A model generated the notes under the pieces. That model saw only the letters and a program-made list of their open reading frames with translations. It searched no databases and was not told the origin of the DNA. Below, in pieces: positions 46,200 to 59,249 of a stretch of DNA of 64,000 nt; position 1 is the stretch's first letter; every line of letters starts with the position of its first letter. A program made the position numbers and the translations under genes. Source of the stretch: Cadophora sp. MPI-SDFR-AT-0126 (taxonomy: Eukaryota; Ascomycota; Leotiomycetes; Helotiales; Ploettnerulaceae); the NCBI GenBank assembly GCA_020747065.1, contig JAGMVK010000001.1, positions 1 through 64,000 of the forward strand, given 5' to 3'.

Positions 46200-49100
46200 T
46201 CATATTAAAGAGAAGCCGCCATAGGTTGATATCTCCGCCAGTCTAACATACCTTACGATCTTCTCATCTTCTCTCTCACGTGGTTCAACAGTCAAGCTCT
46301 TCTCATACATCTCGTGTACATCTCCCGCTGCTTGCATATTGCTCAATATGTACTCTTGAAGTTCTGGAACTGCCTGCAAGGGGTAAGGCACGTTCTGGTA
46401 CTGTTGTATATCACGAATAACTTCTGCCGTCTTGGCACGTTTGGCGAAGTTAATCAGCGCAGACTTCTTGATGATAGATGGAATACCATCTTCGATGAAA
46501 GTCAGATCAGTGAGATAGACACCTGGGTGGCACGTTAGCATTAGTCAGTAAGAGGCGAAACCAATCCATACCGAAGAATGGAATACAGGGAGGATTGGCG
46601 AGATGCAAGCTCTCTCTGTATTCGCCGAAGTTTTTGGTGCTACCCATAAGTCTGCGCATAGACTCAAGAACAGCAAGTGTCTTGGCAGGCACTTGATCCC
46701 AAGTTCTCTTCAATCGGTGGATTGGTGCTGTACCGAGAGCAGATATGATGGATGTGAGCGTCGAGTAGTTGTTCAATTGCCGGCATTTCTATATATTGTT
46801 AACACGACGAGTATACACAGGGTAATAAACAACTTACATCGGCCACGAGGACAAAGTGCTTGATGACTACAACACGCTTCTTGACGTCGAGTTGTGTGAG
46901 AATCATTTCGGCCACCCAATTGGTTAATTGATTTGAGTGTAGGATGAGTGCCTTGACGTTGGGTGCTGGCTCAGGATCGTTCTCTCCAACCTTCTTCTGC
47001 CAAGTCTTGTTCAGACACTCTGTGGGCTTGATCTTGCCGTAAAGTTTTGATTCAACAATGGTGAGCTGGCGAGCGAACTCCGTGACGTCGATATCCAGGA
47101 ACTTGAGCTTCTTCATATTCTTGGGCATGATGGGTTGAGGAGTGGATTGACTCAATGTCAGAACAAGCCGTTTGGCAGTTGTATCTTGTCCTCGTAACCG
47201 CTGCTCCAAGACCGCCATCAACGGACCCGAGCCAGGGGTCTCCGTCGTTTTGACGGTATCTCTGGCAAATGTGTAGACATCGCGAATGAGAGCTTTCGTG
47301 TCGTCACTCTGATCTTCCATCCAAAAATTGTCGAACCAACTCTTCAAGATGTTGACAACGCGGAATCGGATCGGTTTCTGTTTGCGATCTCTCCAGATGT
47401 CGTAATCTGATTGAACCATGCCCTCTGGTGGCTGGATCTGAAAGCGCTTGACCAACATCTCAAATAATTCTCTAGCCGTCGTAAATGATCGATAGGTTAA
47501 AAGGAAGGTGTTGTTGAAGCTTGAGTCGAGCTTGTCGTGTCGAGTCAACTGTTCTACTAAAGCAAGTAGAGTTCCACCTTTCAGCTGCGGAGGCGAGGCT
47601 TTCATATCGTATGAAATGTCGTCCTCATGATCGAGCTTCAGGCAATCTGGAGTTTCGTCCTGTTGCTCATCCCTCCGCATAGGTTCTTCACCGAAGAACT
47701 TTCTGACCTTCGAGTTCTCGCCTTTGCGATAATTCGCTGCTGGGTCACCCTCAGAGTATGACTGAGACTGTGCAATACCAGCCAGCCCTGGTCTTAGAGC
47801 AGTGACGCGCGAATCTGTACGTTGATGCGAGCGTTCATATGACATGCTTTCTACCCTTCGTGCATCCCGGAGTCGCGGATCTTCCCTTGGGGGGGGAGGC
47901 GGTGGTTCTTGGTCTTCTGCTTGCGAAGACATCTGCACTTGCTCGCCAAGGAGCTGAAGTGAAAAGCCGATGTGCGAAGAATTGGTTTCCAGCTGTTTGG
48001 CACATTGCCGGACATAATTGAGTCGCCCTTCGAGCGATTCGCCGCGGACCTCTGCCCATTCGTCACCGAGAGGGCCCGCAACAGCCTGGCAGGCTAATAT
48101 CAAATCCGATATATTGTCATACAGGCTTTGTTTGTGTTGAGCAAAGTCGACTAGTGAGGGGTTTTGGAAGCTGTTCACAAGGGACGAAAGGTTGATGGAT
48201 TCAACAGTCGAAACCCAGGTTTTGAACATGTCCAGAACCTTCTTCGCCGCAGAGCAGACATTGTTCCCGATAACCTCATGTCTGTAGGGAGTTATGATTT
48301 TCTCTGACACAGCGAGCTGCTCTTCCAGCTTTCGAAGACTCGAAGTGAGCTGGCGCTTGAGATCTTCAATTTTTTCCAGTAGCTTTGCATCCAACGTCGC
48401 AGAAGGCTCTACGACGCCATCGTCTTCGTCCAGGAAGTTTGATGTTAATGGATCCCGAGTACCGAGTCCATTGTTCTGCCAACTACCACCAGTCGTGCTT
48501 CCAATCACAAAACCGGGCAGAAGTCGTGGGATGTCTTCGCCGCGCTGTTGTCTTGCAACCTCGACATAGCTAAAGACCCCCTGGAGTACCCCATCGGCTT
48601 CCTGCAAGCATTTCTGATATGATTCCGCATTCGGCCAATCAGCCGCAGCAATATGCGAAGAGATAACCAACTTGGAGAACTTCGACATCATGTCTCGGAA
48701 GTGGGGATAGAGGGCCTTGTTGGTGGATATGATCGATGGCTGTCCAGAGTGATTGTCTGTCGTGCCTGATCCAGCAGCCAGCAGCAGTCGCAAATGATCC
48801 GAGATGTCCTCCGCGCGGCGCACATATTCTGATCGATCATTGTTATTGATTGCTTCTCGGTATCTGTCCACAGCCTTCTTCATGTTAGCTACGAGCCTGT
48901 TCCATGTTAATGGTGCGGCCGAGCCATCATCGAAGAAAGACCGAGGTAAGGTTGCGGCATGTGGTGGATTGAGTGAGGGGTTCGTGAAGGAGGTGGTTGA
49001 GGGGCCCATGATTGGCATGGCTGTAACCATGGACAAATTCGGGTTGATAAAAGGGTCTGCAGGTCGGGATCGCGTGACGGGGGAGGCACCATTTATCGAG

Positions 49101-50135
49101 TCCATCGAAGTGGCAGGAGAGATACCTTCAGAGACCAGAGACCGTCGTTTTCGAGGCTGCCGAATGAGTTAGCATAAAGAGAAACATGAAAGAACCAAAC
49201 CCTACATAAGAACTTCTGGAGGCGAGCATCAAAGTCTCCCCCTCCAGTTCTGATGCAGAATTACCATCAGACTCATCGTCTTCATCCTGCATGTACCCTC
49301 GCGCCATCATCTCTGGTGGGGGTCGAGTCTTCTCAGGAATGTTGACATTCATTCGATCGCGCGGTCCATTCTCCGTCACAGAGGAGGGGGATTCTAGCGG
49401 AAGCTCCATACTGCTCTCGCCCGTCTCTGTATTGAAATAGAACAAACGTCCATCTGGTGTAGCTTGTGGTATCCAAAAATCTGCCCTTGTCCGTTCATTG
49501 TTGCTCGTCCCCTCCATGGGCAACTGGGTCATTTCGTCTCGTTCCGAGTCGGCAGATTCTTCTTCGTACTGATCCTCAAATTCCTCCGCCTCTTCCTCCT
49601 CCTCCTCTTCCTCTCCGTCGTCTGCCTCGCCTGTTGTACCATTTTGTTTGCCTTCCAACGCGTCTTCCGGATTCGCAATGACCTGGCAATAATTGCTTGG
49701 GAACCAGCCTCTTACTCCATTGATGACTCCATCCCACCAACCGCTTTCCAGCTGGGTGATAACCTGGATGACATCTCCTTCGTGAAAGCTCAAGCTCGTC
49801 CGGTCATCAGCCTCATAGTCGTACAGCGCTCGCACATACATCACCGGCTGCGGCGCATTCCCCAAGAGACCATTCATCAGAGGCGGTGATCTGCGCTTCC
49901 CCGCGACTCTGGACTTCTGTGCTGCTGCGAATTGTCCGGAGGAGGCGGAGGGAGAATATTGACCGTAAGAGGGACGGAGAGGAGACGAGGTTCGCAGCGG
50001 ACTCTCCTCGGTGTATTGTCCCACAGCGTCGACGATTTGGGAGGGATTGGAAGAGTAGGGACTGGCACTCGAACTGAACGACTGGGTAATCTGCTGATCA
50101 GGAAATATACCGTTGCTGCGCAGTGTCATAAGCAT
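46200..50135 (-). CDS. Ras guanine-nucleotide exchange factor, Cdc25 type, with SH3 domain
   Basis: Four exons (50135-49206, 49156-46838, 46788-46572, 46522-46200; three 49-bp introns) encode 1,262 aa. An SH3 domain lies at about residues 100-155 (ALYDYEADD, ESGWWDGVINGVRGWFPSNY). It is followed by an acidic Glu-run and a WW-like stretch (FWIPQATPDGRLFYFNTETG). The RasGEF N-terminal module starts near residue 830 (LKGGTLLALVEQLTRHD, NTFLLTYRSF). The catalytic CDC25 homology domain fills the C-terminus (LNKTWQK, NQLTNWVAEMIL, RLKRTWDQVP, PCIPFFGVYLTDLTFIEDG). It would load Ras with GTP upstream of cAMP and MAP-kinase signalling. The ATG chosen is the first in the long exon. An upstream exon is possible, since an AG acceptor lies just before it. 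Confidence 0.92.
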
Positions 50136-50390
50136 CGTGATATTGTTCCGCCTGCATGGGGATTAATCCATCCTCAAGTCCATATACAATCGAGGAATGG
50201 GGCGAGAATTGATGAGGATGTGGGTTGTGGTGTTGTGTTGATCCCTTTTGTTTTTCGCGGTGGTCGAGGCGTATCTATCTATCGATCGTGTAGTGCCGTC
50301 CGTCGGGGGGTGGGTAGGTATCAGACTGCCTGCACTACGGTACGGTACAGTATCGAGATCTGCGCGTTCCGTACCTCGTTCTCGTTCCTG

Positions 50391-50414
50391 TCCTTTCCTT
50401 TCCTTTCCTTTCCT
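50391..50414 (+). repeat. (TCCTT)n microsatellite
   Basis: About five tandem TCCTT units, 250 bp upstream of the RasGEF start codon. Confidence 0.9.
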
Positions 50415-50430
50415 GCCCTTCCACGTTGAC

Positions 50431-50456
50431 TCGTTCGTTCGTTCGTTCGTTCGTTT
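50431..50456 (+). repeat. (GTTC)n microsatellite
   Basis: About six tandem TCGT/GTTC units, close to the TCCTT run. Confidence 0.9.
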
Positions 50457-50868
50457 CGGTGGTGCTAGAGTATCGCAAAGTCGATCGGGATGAGACGAGA
50501 CGAGGGGCAGGAGAAAGAGGCAGTCGCTCAATCGCTCATCTATTATGGGAGGATATGCTGGAAATTGCGCCGTGAGTGGTTGACGGGCGTGAGATGGGCG
50601 GGTAAAGTGCGGTTGGAAGACTTCAATTCGCTGAGTTTGGGCAGTTCTGCGAGTCACATCCGCCGCTCTGGCTGGCTGGATCCAAAAACCGCCGCCAGGA
50701 CCAGGCTGATCGAGTCGGGCGCTGCTGACAGGGGCGGGCCACCTTCTTCTCACTTTCTCTGCAGAAAGCAAGCACCCGCGATAGATGAGTGGTAGATGGA
50801 GTCAAGCTGGTGAGGTCGTAGGGCTGTATGCTAATGATGTTGATGTCGAGGACGCGCTTGTTCGTGAA

Positions 50869-50922
50869 GTTGATTGATTGACTGACTGACTGAATGACTG
50901 ACTGATTGCTTGTTTGATTGAT
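50869..50922 (+). repeat. (TGAC/TGAT)n degenerate tetranucleotide repeat
   Basis: About twelve 4-bp units alternating TGAT and TGAC with occasional TGAA or TGCT changes. Confidence 0.85.
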
Positions 50923-52436
50923 ACTTTTGCGGAGGAGGGGTGTACCGTATTGCGCTGCACTGCACGCCGGACGCCGAGAAGAAGTGTTGCAGGGCAGAAG
51001 AGGAGAAAGGGTCGTGTAATGGGACCTGGTGGTTTTGGCGTTTCACTGTCTGACTCGCAATTGAACTGAACGAACGAACGTGCTTGGATCAGGCCGGTAC
51101 TTGTCCAAGACCGCCGCGGACGTGGAGAGGAGAGGAGTAGAGGGGACAGTAACAATTGGATGGACGCAGACCTACTACTGTCGGCAGTCTTCTGACGGGT
51201 GAACAAATAAATATGTTAGGTGACAGAAAGCAAAATGCACCTCGGCGACCTGTAATCGGCGGATACAAGAAAGAGTATAAGTATCGGCTCAGGCTTTGGG
51301 TGTGAGAATTGAGTGTGGACAACGGGAAGCAGAGCAAAAGAAGCTGGGACCTCCAGATTCAGGCGTCAACCTCCGCGATCCACTCTAACAAGTGGATGAG
51401 GATGTACGGATAACTGGACAGATATGGCAAGGCGGCTTGTAAGTTGCAGTTGTACTTGTACTTGTAGTTAGAGCTTCTGGAAGACAAGACGGCAGCTTCG
51501 AACTTGAGTAAGTCGGCAGCTATAGTGCGATGAGCTATTGACAGATGGCAATATGTGGATACAGATGTGGCGATAGATAATAAGTATGAGCTCCATAGAA
51601 TAATGGCAGTGCGAATTATGAGAGATATGAGTGGAAAGCCCACAAATCACCAGAGCGAGCAGCTCAGTTCAGCTCACATCCTCCTCTCTTGCTTATTTCC
51701 AGGACCATCAATCCTTCAGAAAGACGCCCAATCGCCCTCGATTGCAGGCATTCATACTGACTTCAGAAATAGTCATCCAACACAGATTCTCAGGTACCGA
51801 TTTCCAGGCTGAGTGATAAAATGGCCTGAGAGCTAGCTAACAGCCGTCCCTCATCCTCTCATTGACTAATCTCAACCACCCTGTGGCTATTCCTCCCGCT
51901 CACAGTCCTCGCCCAAGGTCAGCTCTCTACTCTCAGACACTCGGATGTGTATGTCTTGCAGCACACAGTCAATCAGATACCTATCCAACGATGCGAGACG
52001 AATACGACTGAGTGTGGGGAGACCAGTCAACAGCAAGTTTATGCTGGGTTTGTCCGGGACTGTCCTTGGATCTAGACAACGCTCAATCAATCCGCCACAG
52101 CAAAATCGTCACAGCGTCATCCGAGGGGTCACTCTACCCCTCAGTGACTGGGTGGTATGATTCGAAAAGTAGTTTTTGTAGTTGCTGGGGCCCGGTAGTC
52201 GCTTTCAAGGTGATTGTACATGTCATCTACAGTATATCTTCCTTTGACACACTCGTTCGACCGTCCCCTCCTCCCCGTTAGCAGCACTGTGGCTCGAGGA
52301 ACCTGCAGCATTCATGCAAGCCTGGCAGTTCTAAGAAGAGGTAGCATAGAGAGATACTTCCATAAGCTTCTCCATATCTCACTCCTGTGCGAACTTTTCA
52401 TGCCGTCTCCTAAAGAAAGGACATCCCGACGGCCGC

Positions 52437-53420
52437 ATGGTGCGACCTCAACGTTCCAAGAAAGTTCTATCTACAAGCCCCGCGTGTGGGGAGGAGGGGA
52501 GCTACAACCCCTCATTCCGTCCGCAATATGATACAGACTTCGAGGCGTTTCTGATGCGTATGCAGCTGTTAATTTGCCTATATTGCCGGCCTACCCTCCA
52601 CCTCAGAGCCGAACCTATCTACCAATGCCAGGACATCGTAACCGACAGACTCATGTACAGCACTAGAAGAGGAAAGCCATGCACCTGCAGACCACAAGTT
52701 TTCAATTTGTGTACACCCTCACAGGCTGAGGGCAAGCGCGTGAGGAGCCAAAACTGCGGGAAAAGCTTCTCCGCACTCTTGTTCTGGGTGCTGACCAAGA
52801 TTGACAGTCGAGATACTGGTATTACGAATTTCATGGCTCGGTTGACGAGCCCTGTCTGGGAAATGACTGTGCATGAGCTCTTGTTGATTGTGTGCCAGCC
52901 TGTACATCTCGTGTGCCAGACTAAGTCTTTGTTGCCAGGCCTGATATCTGGGGAAAATGAGGGGAACGGGACAAAGATCTGGACCAGAAAACCATCACGT
53001 GGAGCTCAAACTCAAACCCCTCGGGCGAGGACTTTGCCTCGCAACCGAAAGATCGAGCAACGAGTGAGGAGAGAGAGCAATTACTCCATGGGAGGCGATT
53101 GGAACCCAGATACTATAATGATTTATCACAAGAAATATACCACTTACGATATTGGCTTCCCTTTCAGGCAATCCTCATCCTCGTTCACCTTCCTTGCACG
53201 GCTGGTCCCGAGGCAGAAGCAGAAGCAGAAGCACTTCAGAGGCACGACTCGGTCCGATCAGCATCCAGCACGACCAATCTTGGGCTTCACTGGAATCTGT
53301 ACCTCCGTATCTCCCATGCACGACATGCAAGCATCAATACTCCCGTGTTCCCGTCTCTCTTCTAAAGAAGACTTTCTTCCAGGGAGTTTCTCGGACCAAG
53401 ACTACAGAGCACAGATGTGA
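52437..53420 (+). CDS. Doubtful long ORF, 327 codons, no recognised domain
   Basis: This is the longest open frame in the gene-poor 50-60 kb interval. The translation has no signal peptide, no domain and an irregular composition rich in Arg, Ser, Pro and scattered Cys, with a short low-complexity stretch (RQKQKQKHF) from a GCAGAA repeat. No introns are needed and no conserved block is visible. Overlapping frames of 60-180 codons exist at the same place. It may be chance; it is kept here only because of its length. Confidence 0.15.
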   Translation: MVRPQRSKKVLSTSPACGEEGSYNPSFRPQYDTDFEAFLMRMQLLICLYCRPTLHLRAEPIYQCQDIVTDRLMYSTRRGKPCTCRPQVFNLCTPSQAEGKRVRSQNCGKSFSALLFWVLTKIDSRDTGITNFMARLTSPVWEMTVHELLLIVCQPVHLVCQTKSLLPGLISGENEGNGTKIWTRKPSRGAQTQTPRARTLPRNRKIEQRVRRESNYSMGGDWNPDTIMIYHKKYTTYDIGFPFRQSSSSFTFLARLVPRQKQKQKHFRGTTRSDQHPARPILGFTGICTSVSPMHDMQASILPCSRLSSKEDFLPGSFSDQDYRAQM

Positions 53421-56400
53421 AAGGTTTTTACAAAACAGCAAGGACCCCTTCCTCGTCGCAAGCCAATCGACCGTTCTCATGCAACCATCCCACCACGCCC
53501 ACGCCCTCCCCTCTCTATCGCGAAACACCAAACCATGCACGCCGCCAAAGCGGCATCTCACTCTCTGCCTGTCAGAACAGCCCGCACCACCACACGGATC
53601 GGAACGGTGGCGGCAGCGGCAAGCACGTGTCCGGCTCTCGCGTTACCGTTTATCCATCTCTCGTACGGCACCGCGTGTGCATGGGATGTCATTTTGCATT
53701 TGATCTCAGGGGCTTGCATTTTGCGTGGGATGAATACGCAGGTCCCGTAAGCGAGGAGATACACAGATTGCTGCTGTAATTTGCTTGCTGTGGAAACCCG
53801 GTTTCCTGGGCTTTGTTGTTTGCACTTTCATCATTTCGCTCGTGGTTGCGATTGCGAAGTGTGTTTGCTTATCTGTATTTGCCTTCCTTTATCTGTTTTT
53901 CTTTTACTCCCTATCGTTTTTGCGGCCAGACAGGCCTTGGGTGTAACGTAATACTTTCTGAGATTTTAGACGGGTTATCAAGGCGATGGTGTTTATTTTG
54001 TTTGCACTTTTGAACAAATGATCAGAAGCAACGATAACGAAGGCGATCTCCTCCGCCCCTCGTGGACCACGCCGCTGGGCTATGCACTCTTCATCAGATC
54101 AGAATTAGACGAACAACCTTCCGCCTTCGTACAGATGGCCATCACATCAGATAAGGCGAAAGGCTCGTGCTTCCTTCCATTCACCTCTGCAAAACATCTT
54201 GGATAGGTCCATTGGTATTGCAACGTCTAAAGAGGCAGCCGGGATTGACAGGTGAGTGGATACCGGTGCTATAGTTGTGGGAGTGTGAGCGTGGGATGTG
54301 CTTTGTTGCGCTGTTGTTAGGAAACTTGGGACGAGGCAATCTTGGAGTTTGGACGTGGGAAGTTGACAGGTCAATTAACTGGCGGTGAGAAGTGATGGAG
54401 GAGGCTTTTAGAATCTAGACCTGTCTCCGATCTTCTCAGACTCGGCACTTTTGAGGGCATCGTTTGTTGACTGAGCTGATTTCAGGATGGTTTTACTGTT
54501 TGCGTTCGAGCGGGACACGGTTAAGCTGGCCCATGAGCATAACAAAGAAGCTACCCGAACACGTAGCCAGCGAGATATTCAATAATTCTTGGATATATGC
54601 AAACCTAATGCAAGATTGACAGACGGTGAAGTAACTTTTCCCTCACCGTCTCTGTACGAACTGTTCACCGTTAACTCACGAACCTCACCGTCGCTGCCAG
54701 CAAACAAACCCTAATGCATCTATCGCATCGCATTGCACATCACGAACTGGGTCGATCCATTTACATCCCCAGACAAGTGGAACCTTCCCGACAGCGGCAG
54801 CTCGCGGCAACTCAGGGAATGGGCCGCCCCTAAGTACCCCCTAGACTTGCTCTAAGCAAAATAGAGAAACCTCACTCTCCGGCAAACTCACGATGGCTTG
54901 CTTGCTTCATGGATGATGTTCATCCCAATCTTCGCACTCCAAGAAACTCTCAAGAGTCCCTCCCCCTTCCAGCTACCGAACCTATCACATCCTCCCCGAA
55001 CCTATCACCCCCTCTCAATCCCTCCCAATAACCCCTCCAACCCCTCCACCACAAACCTCAAAAGACATTGCGAATTTCCCCTCGAGCCTTCCCAGTCTTC
55101 CAGAAGGTCGCATATCTTTCTATTTTCGAGCCTGGATCCGTCCCCGTCTAGCTTGCTTCATCTTTAGTTTTAGCTCTTCCGGGTGTAGTCCCGAGCGGGT
55201 TCTGCGACTCAAGGTTCCGCGAGCTCAGGTAGGCCGCGCTGGTCTGATTTACCCCTTGTCCCTTGTTCTGTTTCTGTTGTTCCACTCTAAATTCTTTGAT
55301 GGAGCCTCGTTTCCGGGATGTTGGGATCGCTACCTATATCATGGGTTATTAATTTACTGGTTTGGGGAGTGGTGATTGGATGCGGGAGGGCGGAAGGTGG
55401 ATTTGCCATTCTACAGCCTTGAAGCCACGAAAGATGAGAATGTTATTGCCCGCAACCCTTGTCCCGTTTAAGTTATTGTGGGCTTCGATTGATGGATGTC
55501 TCACGCGTACCGAGAGGTTCCGGTGTCTCGGGCTCAGAGTGGGATGAGATGGGACGATTTCTATGATTTTTGTGGTTTGGAAACTTCGAGTCTCTGAGAT
55601 GTCTTCCTAAATGTTTTCGAGGGTGGATCTTGACTTTGGTAAGTAAGTCAATGTTACGAAAGTCGAATTTCATTTGAGTAAATTGGGAGCAATGGTATGG
55701 ACAGACGGGGCTATTATGAATTCCATGGCTTTGCATGACGACGAATCGAATCTCGATAGAAGCATGCCGAGGGCTTCTCTGCCCCTCCTTCATGGAACAA
55801 GTGAAGCTGAGCCTGAGAGGGGCAGACATCAAAGCATAGCCAGGCCAGTCTCCAGCCAACCAAGTTGTCGGGCATCAGGAACATGAAAGTTTAACGAATC
55901 GAGAAATTTCCCCTGAAGATTGCATGGGAATGAGATCACTTGTACGATCTATTTGCAGTTGATCTTCTTGTGTGCTTTTTAATTGAGATCTGATGATCGT
56001 TTATGATCGCAGGCGCGTTTGGTTTGCTCTGCTGTCCTATCCACCACCAATGTATTTTCTTACATGTCCACTTTATGAAAATCTGCCCCTCCGTTCCCCT
56101 CCGTTCGAACCTCTCTCTCTTCTTCCCAACTTCCCAACTCCCGCACCCCTCCATGTCATGCTGAGAAACCCACATACGAAATCGAAAATTCACAGATCCA
56201 CTTCTATCCCCCTGTCAGGAAATCTTCCTAAATGGGAATTAGACCAACAAGGTTCCGCGCCATTACTTACAAGGATACCGTTCAAACGGCTGGCTGGGCT
56301 TCCGGGGAACGCAGTTCCAATTCCTAGGCCCTAGCGATGTGATATCCACTTAGTACAGCTCCGCACATGTGGGTCGTTGTACCTGGCATGCGTGCATGCG

Positions 56401-59249
56401 TAGTGTTGTAGCGGCGTCGCGGGACCGAGCTTTTCTTGAAGGAGAAGAGCAGACAGTGTGGTTGAGCCGGATTTCTTTTGGAATTTGAAGCTATTCGTGA
56501 GTCCGGCTGGTACTAGTCGGGCTTGAACTATTTAGGAGCAGAAAGCGGCAAGGGGGAGGAGGGGGAATGAGGAGCGGAATGACGATGTTGGTAACTAGGT
56601 TCGTGGAGCAGCTGTAGGTGCAGGTGATGTGTGTGCTGCCCTGAAGATCTTGACTCGAATATGTCTTTGGGTGACACGAGCGTGTTTTCGTCCGGTCTTG
56701 TGAGAGGACGTGATCGCGTCTCAGAGAGTAGGCTCCAATGATTTCGCGACGAATATCTATATAGGAGAGGAATTCTCGCCAAAAGCAGCGAGGAAATACA
56801 TTAAGTGACTTAACTTCCTTGAATTACACGTTTGTGCGAGGGGACTGTGGATGAGCTGCATCTCTTCTCGTTTCTACTTCGTACATGTACATGCGTGCAG
56901 TCTGCTTTGCATGAAGAGCATTGATGCGAATGCAGTGATCTGAGCGGTGAGATCAGATGTTCGATGAGAAGGAAGGCGTCACCGCGAAGCAGAAGCACGA
57001 TCGGATCAAGGTTGCCGTTGTTGGGTCGGGGAGGGCAGGATGAGGAAGTATCGAGGTATTCTTTTGCCGGGGAGAGGGGTCGCCAGGAGGGGTCGTGACT
57101 TGACCGCTGTTCTGCGTTGTCAAGATGTATCTTTTGTTCCCCCGCTTCTTCACATGGCAATTATGCGTCTCGGTTGTGAGGATTTCTTCAATTGAAGTTC
57201 CGATGGAAATTTTGGTGGTGATGACTCTCGTGAGGAGGGGAAGAAGAGAGGGGACGAAAAGTCCTCGGCCCGCCAGGATACACCTGCTGATTTGCACGGG
57301 TCATCCGTGAGGACCGGCGAGGGGTAGCTTGATATTGTGCTGTACTGTGAGTCCACAGTACAATCCCGAAAGTGCTGAACGACAGCCTGAAAGAGACGGA
57401 TCGGAGCGAATCGTATCGTGATGTTTCATCAGAATTCTCATATCCCGTTTGATCTGGTGTTGGTTGGTCAAAGTTAAAAGAAATTATGGAAGTGAAGAGA
57501 CTTTTGGAGATCAGACCAGTAAGTTCCGTACCGTACCGTCCCCGTCCGTCCGTCCCGCTTTGAGCCAATACAAGTCACAAATATTTCATTTCAGGTTGGT
57601 TGGGTTTAATTGCTTTTGATGGGGTACGGTGCCACAAGATCCAGGGAGCTGGCCATGACGAGATGAGGCTTGTGTTTTTCAGCGCCCGCATTGCTTCTCT
57701 GGGTTCTTTGGAGGGCCAGAAGCACTCAGAACATCGATATCATAAATTTCGTGTCGTAGCATTGCATCGAGGGGTTCATAATGGATGGCCCCTTACAGTC
57801 ACTATCCTGGGCATATCACACCTAACACATTCTTGCTATTCTTACCGAACCGGGGCCAGGCATCCAGGTACGCGACATCTCAAGCATCGTTTGCCTTGCC
57901 TTACCTTCGTCTTTGCCGTTTGCCATTTGGTTTGCCCCCATCTCTTGCCGTTTGAAAGGCTTAGTGATGGTTGGTGGGATGTTTCGTGGGGTCACAGTCA
58001 TCCGGACGTTGCAACAGCGACCCCTCAGCCAACTGAATCGACCTGCTGAGGTGTTATTGCTGCTCCTTCTGCGTTGTCAACCCACAGCCTCACTCTAAGG
58101 TCTAGCTGTGCTGCATTTCGGGGTGGCCTTCATCCAAACGACGACCCTATTTTCAGACGACAGGAATGCCTTCATGTAGGGATTCGTTCAGACCCCACCC
58201 TGACTCGAACTCCGCAGTCAGCACTGACCAGAGATAAATATACTTTCATAACGACTATTGACTCGAGTTGATTCAAAGCGAGTCCTTCCTTGGTGGCAGT
58301 TTAAGGGTGCAGGTCTCGCATAAGAAACAGTCGAATGATGACCCCTCCATCCATACTCATGCTCATGTATCCATCGGGGAGTTATGTTTCTGATATGATC
58401 GCCTCGTCTGAAATGTGATAGTGGTGGCGGGGTTGTGTCTCCGATTCCATAAAGTGGGAACATAACGAATGGCTGTCCAGGCTGCTGGCGCTGAGCACAG
58501 ATACGAAGGTACTTATGTCGACGATTCGCTCGAGGATTGCTGCCAGCATCCAGTTGAATCGTTGGTGATACCTCAACCAATACTTTCACGATAAACTGGT
58601 GTCGTGTCGCATGATATGAGATACTGGTACAAGTTGAATTGGAGGACGGAGACGGAGAGGGTGGGGGTCGATTTCACCAGGTGATGGGCACTAATTGAGC
58701 TCGAGCTCGAACTCTCTCCCCTGAACCAAGCAGAGAATGGGCCGCACCGCCCTATGAATTCGAGCGTACACTAGCTTGACGGAAGGGCCGGCGTGGTATT
58801 ATTGTAGCTCGTAAGGAGGAGGAACGCTGAATAGGGCCGCTGAATCGTGTAAGGAACTCATATCGCCAGCCAGAGCATTTTCGGCTGGACAAAGTCGTGC
58901 GACATCCAGTATTCTTGCTTGGGACCTTGGTACAGAACGGAAGTACAGTACTCCACTGTGCTCGTCTCCTCCCGTGGATGTGGTCGCGCAGTGAGTGATC
59001 TTTTGGTCGAAGGCTGTCAGCCAGTCATTTAGCAATAATAGCCAAATCTGGCACACTCTCGCTGCTTTAAGAGGCGTGGAAGAGGTTCCGGATGCCAAGC
59101 ACACACTCATCTCGCCCCGCCATCTCCTTTTTTCTTCCATGTGCTCTCATTCTCCCCCTCTCTTCGGCCTCGTTTTCTTGGTACTCCGCTAAGCCAGAAG
59201 GAAGTTGGTCGCAGCCACATACAGTAGCCGAATCCACAACAGATTCCAC
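53421..59249. other. Gene-poor stretch of 5.8 kb
   Basis: No ORF in this stretch has a domain, signal peptide with cysteines, or credible splice pattern. Frames of 60-150 codons on both strands (for example 55473-55859, 57188-57568 and 57600-58049) overlap one another and look random. Composition is ordinary, with no RIP signature and no terminal repeats. It may contain long non-coding transcripts or extended regulation for the C2H2 gene. Confidence 0.45.

Larger units (their letters stand above)
50136..52436. promoter_or_regulatory. Upstream/leader region of RasGEF gene, rich in simple repeats
   Basis: On the RasGEF strand this is the 5' region. It contains a TCCTT run, a GTTC run and a TGAC/TGAT run, listed separately, and GA/CT-biased DNA to about 51,000. 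Open frames here (for example 50163-50771 minus) owe their length to the simple repeats and are not called genes. Confidence 0.45.

Noticed and set aside
50163..50771. 202-codon minus-strand ORF upstream of the RasGEF
   Set aside because: Its openness comes from tetra- and pentanucleotide repeats (KGRKGKERKG, RTNERTNES). There is no domain and no splice link that would join it in frame to the RasGEF.
53152..53779. Several overlapping plus-strand ORFs of 71-183 codons
   Set aside because: Frames overlap in all phases, which indicates low stop density from composition. None has a domain.
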